A DNA stretch of 64,000 nucleotides from the NCBI GenBank assembly GCA_002205965.3, contig NADL03000649.1, forward strand, positions 744,001 through 808,000, given 5' to 3'. The stretch's first letter is position 1; each line of letters opens with the position of its first letter. The stretch is from Kappaphycus alvarezii (taxonomy: Eukaryota; Rhodophyta; Florideophyceae; Gigartinales; Solieriaceae). A program made the translations under genes and the position numbers. Positions 1 to 10,270 of this stretch are shown piece after piece. Under the pieces are notes generated by a model. The model searched no databases. It saw only the letters and a program-made list of their open reading frames with translations, and was not told the origin of the DNA.

Positions 1-99
1 TGATGAAATCTGGTTTTCTTCTTCCGGACATCCTACAATTCGCGAAGCGAATCAATGGAGACGATAGCAGTGAGTCATTAAAAGGAATTTAGTCGTGTG

Positions 100-1840
100 T
101 TTATTCGTCTTCGAAGTCTTCTACAATCTTCCGTGCTTTCTTTTTTACTATCCGTTCCCCTAAATATTCCCTCTTCCTTGCACGGCGAATTGCAAACGGG
201 ATCCTTCTATTCTTTCTTCCTTGCCTTTCTTCTGAGTGTGAAACATCCGTACCTCTACCAAAAACTCGAGGACAAATCCATCGCCAAAACAAGCACGCAC
301 CGCTTCCGCTTCCATCACCAACGCGTGTTGCTCAGCGCTGTCAGTAATCGGCCCCTCTGATTGCCAAGAACAACGACATAGTCGGTAGATTACTCGAGAT
401 AGTCGCGAACTAGAAAGCGAAGAAGGTAAATTCCATATGCAACTTCTGCAAGCCAAGATGACAGCTCAGTAAGGATTGGGTGGTTAGCGTTGCGCAAGTG
501 ATAACAAACCACGTGTTTCTCAAGCCACCGCTCTGCATAAGCAAGACTCCTTGCAGGTATTCTTTCCTTCTCGAGGAACTGTCGTGCCACATCTTCACCG
601 TGCTTGGCCATCAGGGCGTTAACTATCGCTGCCCGCAAGCACTCGCCATGAGAAGCAAAGCAGAAGACCGGCACTTACTTCAACATAAATTGAATAGTCC
701 CATTGCCGCTCTTTCGCGCACCTGGTCCTCCCAGGGGGATATGAAGATCCAGATGACGTTTGCAATATTCGTCGAGCCAGTCGACGTACTCATCCTGTTT
801 GCGGATCGCATGCTTGATGTGGACTAGCTTTAAGCTCGAATTTTAATCGCCACGCTCTTCGACATCGCTCGTGATTGGGCTTCCCACATCTTCGACGAAG
901 ACGCTTTTTTGCTAGAAGGGTATAGAACTCCACCAAACAAAAATTCTTCCTCCAACTGAATCGCTTGTGTGAGGCATAGTAAATGCCAGGCAGGAATCCC
1001 TCCAAATTCCCGGAGATTATCATAAGCCTTTTCATCTCTCATCGTCTTTCCTCAATCGCCTCATAGCCCAAAATTTTCAATCGCAGCAACCCAAGGCGGC
1101 GTAGATCTTCAACATGCGTTTCTTATCCTTTCGCTGCCCATGCCAATCTCCTACGACCTCCGCGTTATACCGAAACAACCTAAGTTCGAAAATCTGCCTC
1201 GATGCCGTCATCAACCCGCCGCCAACCAAGATATCATTCGAGTCAATGCGGTCATTCGCTTCTCGCTGGCTCATTCGCATCCCATCGACACACCACACAT
1301 TCCCTTCGACCTTTACCGCGATCCCCTCCCTAACCATCTCGAAACCGCCCGTACCCTGGCCTCGGCACTCTGTAGTTTGCAGGCGGTGCATCACGCACGC
1401 GGTAAGGGAAGGAAGTTGGAGAGGGTTTTGTAGTGAACGTTAACAGTGTGTGGAAAGGGGAAGCGCTCAAAGAGTGAGGTAGGTATCGGGGAGAAGGGTG
1501 CGGCAGGGAATTGCGTGATCGAGAGAAGAGAGGGAAAATGGCGCGAGTTAGGTTGGGGGAGGAAAAGGAAAGGGAGTTTCTTAATATCTGGAGAGAAGGG
1601 GCAATTGGTAATATGGGAAGGGGATCGAGGAGGTACTGTGGAAAGGGCGATAACTCAAGGGAGAAGGACCACCATCGTTAAGTGAGATGTTAAGTGTGAT
1701 GGTGGGTGGGTGTGTCTGATTCCGCCGGCGCAGATCGTTCGACGTCTGGAACACAATTTCAATTCGAAAGGTTTCGTATTGGGTTGACCTGCCTTCCCCG
1801 AAATCGCGGAATTTAGGGCCAACGGGGGTGTGTGTCACGG
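100..1840 (-). pseudogene. Unrecognised, broken minus-strand coding traces
   Basis: Several minus-strand ORFs follow one another here (about 1394-1077, 1042-830, 674-390, 456-160, 292-101) in changing frames with stops between them, as in a decayed or badly sequenced gene. The 674-390 piece has a Cys followed by Leu-Arg-Ala-Ala and then Asn (CLRAAIVNAL), which superficially recalls the nucleophile helix of papain-like peptidases, but no His or Asp partner can be placed. The 5' side (about 1400-1700) is C-rich in the minus sense and later parts are less so, the same skew as the host genes in this window. I do not recognise the family. It could equally be a fragment of a mobile element. Confidence 0.3.
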
Positions 1841-2074
1841 CGGGAAATGTTCAGCCGTCGCCCAGTCGTTAGTAACCTTAGATGAAGGGCAAGAATATTT
1901 ACTGTACAGTTTATTTTAATACTTAATTTCCTGGATAGCAAGAGAGCCATCGACTCCTCCCGTGCCATGATACGGTGCGCGTCAAAAGTATAGCGTCAAA
2001 ACTATATTCTGAACAACTAAAGACTGCAATATGAACGGCATATCGACTGAAAGCAGCCATCAAGCTGATTAGAG

Positions 2075-3392
2075 AAGTACCACTGAAAATTTCATTTCAA
2101 TAATATTAAAAGAGTTATGTATAAAAAACTCTTTTTTCTAGTCCATAAAATAGAATAAAAACAGTACTTTTCGGTAAATTCAAAAGCGGAACAGCTTTCA
2201 AGAGCAACTGATACTTTAAAGAGCTTCAATGAGCAAGGTCAACACCTGACAGCACCGTACACCCCCCCAACAATCATCAAACATGCTCCGAGGACCTGCC
2301 CTTTCGAAAAAAAAGGGACAATCGATACCTTGGTGGTGGACAAAATTTCACGCAGAGCAATAGCCAAAAAGATTAATGGCTCTCAAAAAGTAGTTAGTTC
2401 GTATCTGAAGAACAGAGAATAGTGTGGACAAAAAAAGAAGCGGAAGGCCACGTAAATACCCAGAGGCCACGCACCGTCGGGTCATAGGAGAGGCATAAAA
2501 GACAGGCCACGGAAAGAATCGCGAGCGAAAAGACTTCGGATTGTCGCTATCAAGGGCGACTGTTCTGCGTATGCTACAGCAAGATAACCGAATGGAACTC
2601 AAGCACATGAAGAAGTCTTTCTTTTTAACTGCAACTAACAAAAAAAGAAGAATGGAGTGAGAAATGAAGCGAAGGGAGTGGAAGCTTTCCAAATGGCAGT
2701 CCGTAGTATTTTGAGACGAGAAGAAATTTAATCCAGACGGCTAGATGGGCTGGCTTCGTATTGTCATGAAATGAACAAGGAAGAGCGCATTTTTTCAAAG
2801 CGTCAGGGAGGTGGTCAAAGCTTGATGGTGTGGGATGCTTTTCGTTCTTTGGTTGTTGTGATTTAGTTTTTGTCAGCGGAAGACAGGACTCAGGAAAGTA
2901 TATTTGGACTATTGAGGACCATCTGTTTTCTTGGGCTGCTCTTACGCATGGTGAAAACTGGATTTATCAGCAAGACAACAGTCCCTTTCATGTATCTAGA
3001 GCCACTAAGAATTGGTTAAATGAGAGCAACGTCAAGATTGTAGAGTAGCCATCGCGTGCCCCCGACCTCAATCCATCGAAAATCTCTGCGGGATTGTGGC
3101 GAGGGACGTCTACCGAGATTCGAGGCAGTTTAGTATAATGCCTTAGTTAAGGGCTTCAATCATTGGTATCTGGTCTAGAATCCCAGAAGTAACGCTTCAA
3201 AACATTGTCAAATCGATGGTGCGGCGTTATCTTGCCGTTCTGAACTCGAAAGGGGCAAAAAATCCCCACTCGAGTAAAACTTTTCTCAGGTGTTCCAGAC
3301 CTCTTGGATTCTTTACTTCTGGGCTAAGAAAAAATAGTTTTTTATAACGTAATTTTTTAAATATTTTTGAAAAGCAAATTCGAGTGGCACTG
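2075..3392 (+). mobile_element. Tc1/mariner DNA transposon, decayed
   Basis: The ends are imperfect inverted repeats of about 75 bp (roughly 2075-2150 and 3318-3392). The outer tip on the right reads CAGTGCCACTCG inward, the left copy has drifted, and the shared core is ATAAAAAACT. The 1.3-kb length is typical of Tc1. Between the ends lies a plus-strand transposase relic: a helix-turn-helix piece near 2340-2400 (SRRAIAKKINGS) and a DDE catalytic piece at 2930-3070 containing WIYQQDNSPFHVSRATKNWL and then PSRAPDLNPS, which are the second and third catalytic blocks of Tc1 transposases. Several stops and frame changes interrupt it, so it is inactive. The TA target duplication is no longer visible. 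Confidence 0.8.
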
Positions 3393-3435
3393 TTCCTACT
3401 CAGCTTGACGACAGCTTGACGACTGCTCTCAGCCG

Positions 3436-4215
3436 GTATGCCGTTTATGTTGCAGCCTTTAGAAGTTCAGAATATACCCTTAATTCTACTGTATACTTTT
3501 AACGCGCACTGTAAAACGAGAGCATCCAAGGGCAGTCCACAGCACTCGGGAGTGAGCGTTTGCGACCCGTTGACCTTGCCTGCCATCTTCCATCCATTGT
3601 CGATGAACCCCTTTCCTCGCCTCGTCGAACTGTCCTATTACTTCCCTCGTCCTCTTAATCCCTCTACTGCTCGCGCAAGAGCCGGCTACTGTCAGTCTAT
3701 TAAGATCCCACTCCGTCCCGGCTCGTCACAATTTGCCTACGACCAGCAGACCTCCTTGTCCCGCCCCTTCTTCTTCCCGTTGGAGCCCTGGATGGGCATA
3801 TCGCCTATGACTTCACCATCGATTCGCCGTTTACATCTGTCTCCGTCACAGCAGCTAAGAAAGCTGCTGCAAGCGCCGCTGCCAACGCTTACCGACGCAA
3901 GGTCCAGGACCTCGCTCGCAAGCTCTCCCGCCGCGTATTACTGCCCTCTGACAACCCTTCTCGTGACTCGGGCTTCGGTTTCCAACCCATCACCTTTGAT
4001 TCTCTTGGTGTGCCATCCCTGGTCACCTTCTGGTTTCTAGGAGAGTACATTCTGCGAATCGTGGCAGCGGTGGTGCGGCCCGCTACCACACGACCGCTGC
4101 TACGATTCGCACTCGCATCTAGCTGTGCGCTGTGGCCATCGGTGGCTGTGACCATCATAACTCGGGCTCCGCTGCATGTGGCCGACCGGAAGCATCCAGT
4201 TAGATCCTAACTAAG
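3436..4215 (+). mobile_element. LINE 3' end, copy 1 (family B)
   Basis: This is a 5'-truncated non-LTR retrotransposon tail. Plus-strand translation across changing frames gives RPADLLV...AYDFTIDSPF, then an Ala/Lys-rich helix, then GFGFQPITFDSLGVPS and a final ITRAPLH...HPVRS. The same order is seen in the copies at 4264-4700, 4974-5420, 5445-5720 and 56548-57245. This C-terminal block follows the reverse transcriptase and a CxxC...GDHA finger in algal LINEs. Frames shift at least twice, so it is dead. Confidence 0.6.
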
Positions 4216-4263
4216 TAGTCGGTCAGTCCGTGTATACTTCAAAGACATTCTCATTAGTGACGG

Positions 4264-4700
4264 ATGTTTAAAGGAGACCCCTTCCTGCTCCCTGGTACTG
4301 GCCGTCGCCCTTCTCATATCTTGGTTCAACCTCGCCAGCCAATCCATAGTGCTCCTCCCGACAAAGCGGCAGCGTATGACACCACGGTCCGCTCACAGTT
4401 CGTCCCTGGGATACGCTACGCCGCGAAGAAGTGCGCTGGCGCTGGCGAACTATCTGATCGCCCAAACTTCGGTCACATGCCCGGATGGTGCGTGAAGCAC
4501 TCCTTCCCAGCGACACGATTCCTTCCCCACATGTCCAATGGAATTTTGTTCCCCTAGCTTTTGATACACTTGGTGCTCTGTCTACCCCTCCGCGACAAGT
4601 TATCGACGACTGTGCCAAACCTTTCCCGTTTCGGTCTGCGCCGCAATGCAGTCATGCCAAGGGCCACATATTGCAAGGCCTTACTGTACAGTAGTTGTGC
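4264..4700 (+). mobile_element. LINE 3' end, copy 2 (family B), degraded
   Basis: A second degraded tail of the same LINE family in the same orientation, starting 50 bp after copy 1. Recognisable blocks are RPSHILVQ, DKAAAYDTTV and, in another frame, VPLAFDTLGALS. It runs into a stretch rich in TACTGTA motifs at 4683-4860. Confidence 0.5.
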
Positions 4701-4973
4701 TACAGTACAGGTATCTGGTCGAGTACTGCTTCATCTCTCCTTGCATGCTGTGTCACCGGCGGGGGTCCTCCTCAATCTGAGTATCGGTAGTACAGTACCT
4801 CTTCTGACATTGTTTGACGACCACCGTCAGAAATACTGTAAATGCACTGTTCTGTTGAAAGATAGAGGCATTTGTACATTGTAAGTCTGAGCTACTGTAA
4901 TGTGCTAAACTAAAGCGAACCGCACTATTTTGTACTCTGATTCACTGTATTTTATTACTGTAATATGAGAAAG

Positions 4974-5140
4974 GAAGTTAATGCGTTCAGTATATACTGG
5001 GGACTGCGCACGTCCTAACTACATACATTATGTATACGTAGAAAGAAGTTTAATGCGTTCAGTATCTACTGGGGACTGCGTACGTCCTTAGAGAGAAGTT
5101 TAATGCGTTCAGTATCTACTGGGGACTGCGCACGTCCTAA
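4974..5140 (-). repeat. 45-bp tandem repeat, three copies
   Basis: Near-identical units start at about 4974, 5045 and 5095. Each contains AATGCGTTCAGTAT followed by ACTGGGGACTGCG. They lie at the 3' end of LINE copy 3. Short tandem repeats at LINE 3' ends are common and can act in target-primed reverse transcription. Confidence 0.85.
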
Positions 5141-5420
5141 CTATACGGTTAAGATCTAACCGGGTGTACTTCGTCGTCCATGCGCATCGGGGCTCGCGAC
5201 AGGATAGCTTCAGCGATGGATGACCAGAGGGTGCAACTCAGTCGCTGGTAGATACGGCGGCGGATAACGCCAACTGTCGAGTGACACTTGGACGCGATCC
5301 GCGGAATTAACTCCTCGATAAATGCAATAGTTCCAGGGGAAGGGGCACCTAGGGAATCAAACGCCAGGGGTCGAAACGTGAAGTTCGGCGTGTAAGGCGC
5401 AGAAGATGGACCAGTGTGTG
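4974..5420 (-). mobile_element. LINE 3' end, copy 3 (family B), with tandem-repeat 3' UTR
   Basis: Minus-strand translation of 5420-5160 reads FRPLAFDSLGAPS and then a helix ending in ILSRAPMR...HPVRS, followed by a stop. Immediately downstream in the minus sense are three copies of a 45-bp unit (see the tandem-repeat entry), which probably form the 3' UTR of this LINE. No reverse transcriptase remains. Confidence 0.6.
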
Positions 5421-5444
5421 CAACACTGTGAAGTCGCTATAAAA

Positions 5445-5720
5445 TTAATTTTGAATAGGGTGACTAACTTCTGCGTGTTGCGGGGCACGACATATTACTG
5501 ACGCCGCGCTTGTGGACCAAATAGCGTAGCTTAGTTTCTGGTATAAGCGTGTCTTCATCCCCCCCGTAGAGCATCCGCTGCGCGATGCAACAGCTGCCGC
5601 ATATTTCTCTATGACCTTTGATGACGTCTCAGAAGGTGATCCTAACGAGTCAAAAGCCAGCGGCACAAAATCCCATCCTAATCTTGATCTTCCAGGCAGG
5701 ACGTCTCCAGAAATGGCAGC
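5445..5720 (-). mobile_element. LINE 3' end, copy 4 (family B)
   Basis: The minus-strand ORF here encodes LGWDFVPLAFDSLGSPSETS, then VASRSGCSTGGMKTRLYQKL and ICRAPQH...HPIQN before its stop. It aligns block for block with the 56.9-57.2 kb copy, from which it differs only modestly. It lies directly upstream of copy 3 on the same strand, so two tails are stacked head to tail. Confidence 0.65.
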
Positions 5721-5856
5721 CACTTTCGTGGCTAGGTACCGTACTCTGATGGTGTGCAATTTGGTACAGCATGCAGTACCGTACGTACCGTATCCATACT
5801 GTAAGGTGGTACGAGTATCCCCATACAAAGGGTATTTTGAAATTCTGAATACAGGG

Positions 5857-5955
5857 TGTACTGTACTGTACTGTACTGTACTGTACTGTACAGTGTAGTG
5901 TACAGAGTAGTATGTACACTACAGTACAGTATACGGTACCCTGTACAGTATAATG
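5857..5955. repeat. (GTACT)n microsatellite and related TACAGTAC motifs
   Basis: About seven perfect pentamer units run at 5857-5891, followed by a looser field of TACAGTAC, GTACAC and CTGTACAG up to about 5955. It lies about 360 bp upstream of the UTP5 start. The same motif occurs beside most host genes in the window. Confidence 0.95.
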
Positions 5956-6312
5956 TACGAAATCTGTAAGCATCTGGCGTCGGCGGTGGCGTACTAAATG
6001 TCGATTTGCACGTTTTGATCACCTCCAGAAAATTAAAAGTGTTGCAATGCGAACAACTTCATTGGCTATCTTTCACCTTTTCCCCTAATTTTCTGAAACT
6101 TTTCGCAACTAGCAAGTCGGTTTGCGCATTGCACTCCTACGACGCTGATCCTCAGAAACACTTTTCTCCACGGCGACGATCAACTACAATACCCGATGAT
6201 TTCTCGCCAACGCATACCCCGATAACCGCCGAACCCTCTTTCCAGCAACCCACAGTGGCCTTTTCCCACCGTTCCCTTCCCCTCCCCCTTCCATCCCTTT
6301 CCCTTATTCATC

Positions 6313-8325
6313 ATGGCCGGCAACCGTCGTACCAAGACGGCCCCACGCCCCCTGTGGCATATCACTACGACCCATCTCGCTCGCGTACTTCCCGACACGC
6401 ATCTAGACCTTTTTTCGTTCCCCACACTTTCACGTCTTCCCTCTCCAAAACTACCCCGCCTCTCCGCGCGTCCCTCCGCTCTCACCCTGTCCCTCCCTTC
6501 CTCCTCGACTCTTCACACCCTCATCGGTTCTCAAGGCGGCGACCTTTGTCTCGACACATCTATTATCACTACAATGCCTGGTGGGGTTGGTGCCGTCGCT
6601 GCTTCCTCATCTTGCTTCTTGGCAGCGGGAGGTACGCGCCATGAGCTTTTGGTTGTGTCGCCTGCGGGAAAGGTCTTGAAGCGCCACAGTTTGCTTCATC
6701 ACTTGGCGCCTATTTCTGCACTAGCCGTTGATAGTGCAGCCCGTCGTGCGTTGGTTTGCTCGCAGGCTATTACGATGGTTGATGTCAATACAGGTAACTT
6801 GTTGCGACGGTTTGCGGGTCATGTCGGTTTTGTGACCGTCGCGGTTTCGATATCCGATGGACGCTTTGTTACTGGTGGTACTGATGACTTTATCTGTGTT
6901 TGGGATGGCGAAGGCAGAACCGGAGGTGAGGGAAAGAGGAGGAAAAAGATGGCCTTGGCCCCAAGTTGTGTGCTGGGAGGCTGCGAAGGAGGAGTCCGCC
7001 ACATTGGAGTGGACACAGAAGGAAAGGGGGAAGTGGTCACAGCTTTGTTGAGGGACGGTCAGGTAGGCTTGTGGGACAGCGTGGGGCGTGAATCTTCCGT
7101 GCCGTGTCGGGCTATGGTTAAGGGATCCAGTGGAGAGGATGTATTCGGGACCGTGGTGCGAGGGATGGCGATCAATGTCGTATACGGAAACCCTATGAAG
7201 CCTAGTTTGTGGAGAATAGATGCAGGGGAGGTGAATAGCGGGGAATTAGTTCTGCCGGAGGTGGACGGCAATGTATTGGCCAGCAAAGGAAAGGACGTTT
7301 GCCGAAGGAAGGCCGAGTTGGTGAAGGGAGTGGCCGCTTTAGAAGGGTCCGCGGTGCCTGCTCTGCCACACAAGGATAAGAGGAAAGAGAATGGATATGT
7401 CATAGAGGTGCCACCTGGAGAAATGTCAGAGGAGCAAGGAGAGGCAGAGAAATTGGAAAGCGCCGGAGAGGAGGAGGACGACGGAGACGAGAACGACGAG
7501 CCTTCAATACAACAAAAGCTGCTAGAATTAGGTGTGACTCCTCACGCATCTGGGAGCAAGCCGCCTTTCGTAGGCTTACCAGAGTTTAGCGCTGGCGAGA
7601 AGACAGTGTTAGGGTCGCGAGTAAGCGTATTAATGCAAGCCGTACAAGCACAAGACTCGGATTTATTTGACCATACAATTATTAAGCTGCAGTCAAGGCC
7701 ACTAATCCGAGGGACAGTTGAAAGATTGCCATCAAGTATGGCCACTGGGGCGTTGCTTGATATGTTGGTGGAGCGATTGCGACAGTTTCCGGGACGGGCA
7801 GAGGTGCTGATACTGTGGATTCGTGAAATTATGTATGAACATACTGGGGCACTAATCTCAAAGCGGAAAAATGACGCGCTCATTGCTCTTATGTCAATTG
7901 TAAGGGAGCGAACTCAGGCTCTCGAGGGACTAGCGCGACTAGAAGGACGATTGGCGCTGGTTGTGAATCAGGTAGAACGGCAAAAACGTTGCGGAGAAAA
8001 AGAACTTCTTGGGAACGCGGTGCCAGTCGCAGAATACGAAGAGGAGGCAGGATCTTCCGAAGAGGAGGATAGTAGCGGGGAGGAGTCAAGCGGTGAATCC
8101 CAAAGCGAGGAAAATGATGGGGAGGACGAAACGGGGGCCTTTAGTGGATCTGACGAGAGCAGTGATGAAGAAGAGAGTGATGAAGAGATGGAGGACCTCA
8201 GCGGAGCGAATGGGGTTGAGTACGAGAAGGGAGGGAGAGTCGGGAGCGCGGATGCCAAAATGAACGGGCGGGGATTAAGTGATGAGGATGGGCAGGAATC
8301 TGAGAGTTCAATCGAGAGAGAATGA
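6313..8325 (+). CDS. UTP5: U3 snoRNP subunit UTP5 / WDR43-like
   Basis: Single intact ORF of 670 codons, close to the usual length of the family. UTP5/WDR43 is part of the t-UTP/UtpA subcomplex of the small-subunit processome, which binds nascent pre-rRNA and aids its transcription in the nucleolus. Residues about 60-310 read as degenerate WD40 repeats (for example GHVGFVTVAVS...VTGGTDDFICVWD). An acidic linker lies at about 375-400. Residues about 437-553 are a Utp12-type domain (MQAVQAQDSDLFDHTIIKL, then RLPSSMATGALLDMLVERL, PGRAEVLILWI and LARLEGRL). A long Glu/Asp/Ser tail (about 577-670) is typical of nucleolar proteins. The ATG sits in a good context (ATCATGGCC). The first 250 nt are C-rich, and G/A-rich sequence follows. 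The stop is 202 bp from the convergent thioredoxin-like gene. Confidence 0.88.
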   Translation: MAGNRRTKTAPRPLWHITTTHLARVLPDTHLDLFSFPTLSRLPSPKLPRLSARPSALTLSLPSSSTLHTLIGSQGGDLCLDTSIITTMPGGVGAVAASSSCFLAAGGTRHELLVVSPAGKVLKRHSLLHHLAPISALAVDSAARRALVCSQAITMVDVNTGNLLRRFAGHVGFVTVAVSISDGRFVTGGTDDFICVWDGEGRTGGEGKRRKKMALAPSCVLGGCEGGVRHIGVDTEGKGEVVTALLRDGQVGLWDSVGRESSVPCRAMVKGSSGEDVFGTVVRGMAINVVYGNPMKPSLWRIDAGEVNSGELVLPEVDGNVLASKGKDVCRRKAELVKGVAALEGSAVPALPHKDKRKENGYVIEVPPGEMSEEQGEAEKLESAGEEEDDGDENDEPSIQQKLLELGVTPHASGSKPPFVGLPEFSAGEKTVLGSRVSVLMQAVQAQDSDLFDHTIIKLQSRPLIRGTVERLPSSMATGALLDMLVERLRQFPGRAEVLILWIREIMYEHTGALISKRKNDALIALMSIVRERTQALEGLARLEGRLALVVNQVERQKRCGEKELLGNAVPVAEYEEEAGSSEEEDSSGEESSGESQSEENDGEDETGAFSGSDESSDEEESDEEMEDLSGANGVEYEKGGRVGSADAKMNGRGLSDEDGQESESSIERE

Positions 8326-8526
8326 CGAGTAAATGACGCAGAGGGGTGACCTGCCAAGGAAGGTCGCAAGCAGATGTATTGGAGCGACCGATGGCAGGCA
8401 GTATAGGTCATATTAGTTAGTCGCATGACTGAGAATGTCTATGTCTGCCATCTCATCAAGAGGCTTGACGCTAGGCAAGCCTAAACAGGATTAACAGACA
8501 TCAGATTGAATTTGGCAGAAAGGAGA

Positions 8527-9307
8527 TTACAATTCGTTCGCGTTGTCATCACTTTGAGGCATACCATGTTGTAAATGGCGAGGTTCAGAGTATTCTTTCC
8601 CTCTCGCAAGCCTGGCCCATTCCAGCTGATCGGTCATAAACTGGCGAATTGGTTCGATCTTCGGCTTACCTCCGTACTTGAATGTAACCAGTTGATGATC
8701 TTCTCCTGCTCTGCGCTGCTGAGATATCACGAAAAACAGTGTTGGAACATGGGTGACGGAAAGCTGTTTAGCCAACTTGCGATCATCCTCTGTCGGGTGT
8801 TCCATATCAATAGCGACAAAACGCGCGGCAGGAAAATGATTGGAGAGGATGAGAAAGGGGGTCCTCATTTGCTTGCAATGAAGACATGAGGAGGAGTAGA
8901 AGACAAGGAAGCTGGGAGGAAGATCTGGAGAGGAATGAAGAATTTGATGGCGGAGGGGGGAAAAAGTTGAATCTGGAAAGTGAACATGGTTTTTGACTGG
9001 ATGTTGTTGCCAGGAGGAGGGGACAACAGGTCGAGAAGGTAGAGAATAAGGATCGCGCCGAGGAGAGAAAGGAAACAGGCGAAGAGTGTGGAGAAGAGTG
9101 GGCTAGGGGGAGGGGGGAAGGCTGGGAGGTTGAAGGGGGGCTGGTTCGGGCGGTGTGGTTTGGGTTGTGGGTTGATTGGGCGGGTGTGGAGCGCTGGGTA
9201 GGCTGAGTGAGTGGGGTGTCGTGTCGTGGATGGGGGGATTGCGTCATGGTTGGAGGGGTTGAGTGGGGAGTTAGGGCAGGTTGATTGGTGGACAATGAGA
9301 ATGCCAA
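8527..9307 (-). CDS. Thioredoxin-fold protein with N-terminal membrane anchor
   Basis: The clear part is a thioredoxin domain on the minus strand: a beta strand PSFLVFYSSS, the redox motif CLHC (8886-8875), then FVAIDMEHPTEDD, a cis-proline block VTHVPTLFF and a closing YGGKPKIEP...FMTDQL. It ends in ANEL, only loosely like an ER-retention tail. Upstream, in another frame at about 9090-9020, is a strongly hydrophobic segment (ACFLSLLGAILILYLLDLL) that fits a single membrane anchor. The ATG at 9307 or a second near 9250 opens a Pro/Ser/Thr-rich leader in a third frame. The gene therefore needs one or two frame changes or small introns; sequence errors seem likelier. The domain order (anchor, then CxxC domain) suggests an ER or secretory oxidoreductase of TMX type rather than OST3/OST6, which have four C-terminal membrane spans. 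Confidence 0.6.
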
Positions 9308-9800
9308 TTCAACGGGTGACGGTGAGGATGGGATGATACGGGATTTATACAGTATGTAGTGAAGGAAATTTTGTAATTTTAGCCACGTTGGAGATGAGAT
9401 GAGCGCTTCATGATTTGTTTGGTGCGGCGGCAGGGGTGGGAAACGGTAAGGGTGATCTCTTCGTTCCCTGCACGCCGTGCAAGCCCGTCAGGTTTCATTT
9501 CCGCCGTCATTGCGATTAGTTTCTATCGCATTCCTCGGCGCCTCTGAGTGCTTGTTCCCACCGCCGTTAGGATTCCCCTCCCCATCGTAGATATCCCAAC
9601 TACCTTTAGTGATCCATATATGGATAATTGCCCACTTTCGGCAATTTTCCGTTGTGACCTCAATGATCCATATATGGATCACTCCAGTAGAAGACAAATC
9701 TGGTCATGTTAGAAGACAAATCTGGTCATGTTAGAAGACAAATCGGGTCATGTTTGACGATATCTTACCGGGGCAAGGAGCTGCTGTAAGCACTCTTGTC
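9308..9800. other. Intergenic region with small palindromes and a 22-bp tandem repeat
   Basis: No gene is visible. Two copies of the palindromic block TGATCCATATATGGAT occur at about 9609 and 9664. They are followed by three tandem copies of a 22-bp unit (AGAAGACAAATCTGGTCATG plus TT) at 9689-9754; the third copy carries one change. The 3' edge of this region is the 8-bp target site of the hAT element. Confidence 0.8.
9343..9349 (-). promoter_or_regulatory. Possible TATA box
   Basis: TATAAAT on the minus strand lies about 36 bp upstream of the ATG at 9307 of the thioredoxin-like gene. Position and sequence fit a TATA element, but no start-site evidence exists here. Confidence 0.3.
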
Positions 9801-9956
9801 TAGTGATGGCCAGGAATTAAAAAAAAATAATTTTAGTACAGGCAATTAATTATGCAATTTATTATATTACCTAAGTAATAAGTGCCTCCCCAAATTTATT
9901 ACCACTTACTACCTGCGAAGTAATTAATTGCCCCGAAAATTTATTACCTTTCGGTG

Positions 9957-10270
9957 TGGGTGCAGGATTGAACCCAGACCGAAATCGTTATCAGAACGGG
10001 CAAGTTATATGGATACCACAGTAACACCCATATCGTTGCATATCCAAGCGCAGTATAGGACATTGATCCCGCTCTATGCCCCAGAATTAACGAAAAAACA
10101 AATTAAAATAGCACACTCATATAAATAGAACTACTTCTTCTTGTAGGAGCAACTACTGACTTAGCGAGTTCGCTCACTTGGTTCAGTGGTTTAGCTTAAG
10201 TCCTGGGATTCTGGATAGTCAGTTCAGTCCTCGCAGTGACTCGTGTGGAGCGATGGTTCGATTTCCTGAT
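9957..10270. other. tRNA-like (SINE-like) sequences inside the hAT element
   Basis: Two patches resemble RNA polymerase III promoters. On the minus strand, 9957-10030 is 74 bp long, its ends pair over seven bases (TGGGTGT with GCACCCA), it has a B-box-like GGGTTCAATCC and contains CTGATAA, recalling tRNA-Ile, but its anticodon and T stems do not pair. On the plus strand, 10180-10262 has an A-box-like TGGTTCAGTGG and a B-box-like GGTTCGATTTCC. Neither folds as a functional tRNA. They may be remnants of tRNA-derived short elements. Confidence 0.3.

Noticed and set aside
6006-6644. Plus-strand ORF of 212 codons overlapping the UTP5 start
   Set aside because: Different frame from UTP5, low-complexity composition and no motif. 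The UTP5 frame has clear domains.
8527-9307. Call as oligosaccharyltransferase subunit OST3/OST6
   Set aside because: Those proteins end in four membrane spans. This ORF ends shortly after the thioredoxin domain and has its only span before it.
9957-10030. Functional tRNA-Ile
   Set aside because: The 74-bp length and acceptor pairing fit, but the anticodon and T stems do not pair and it lies inside a transposon.
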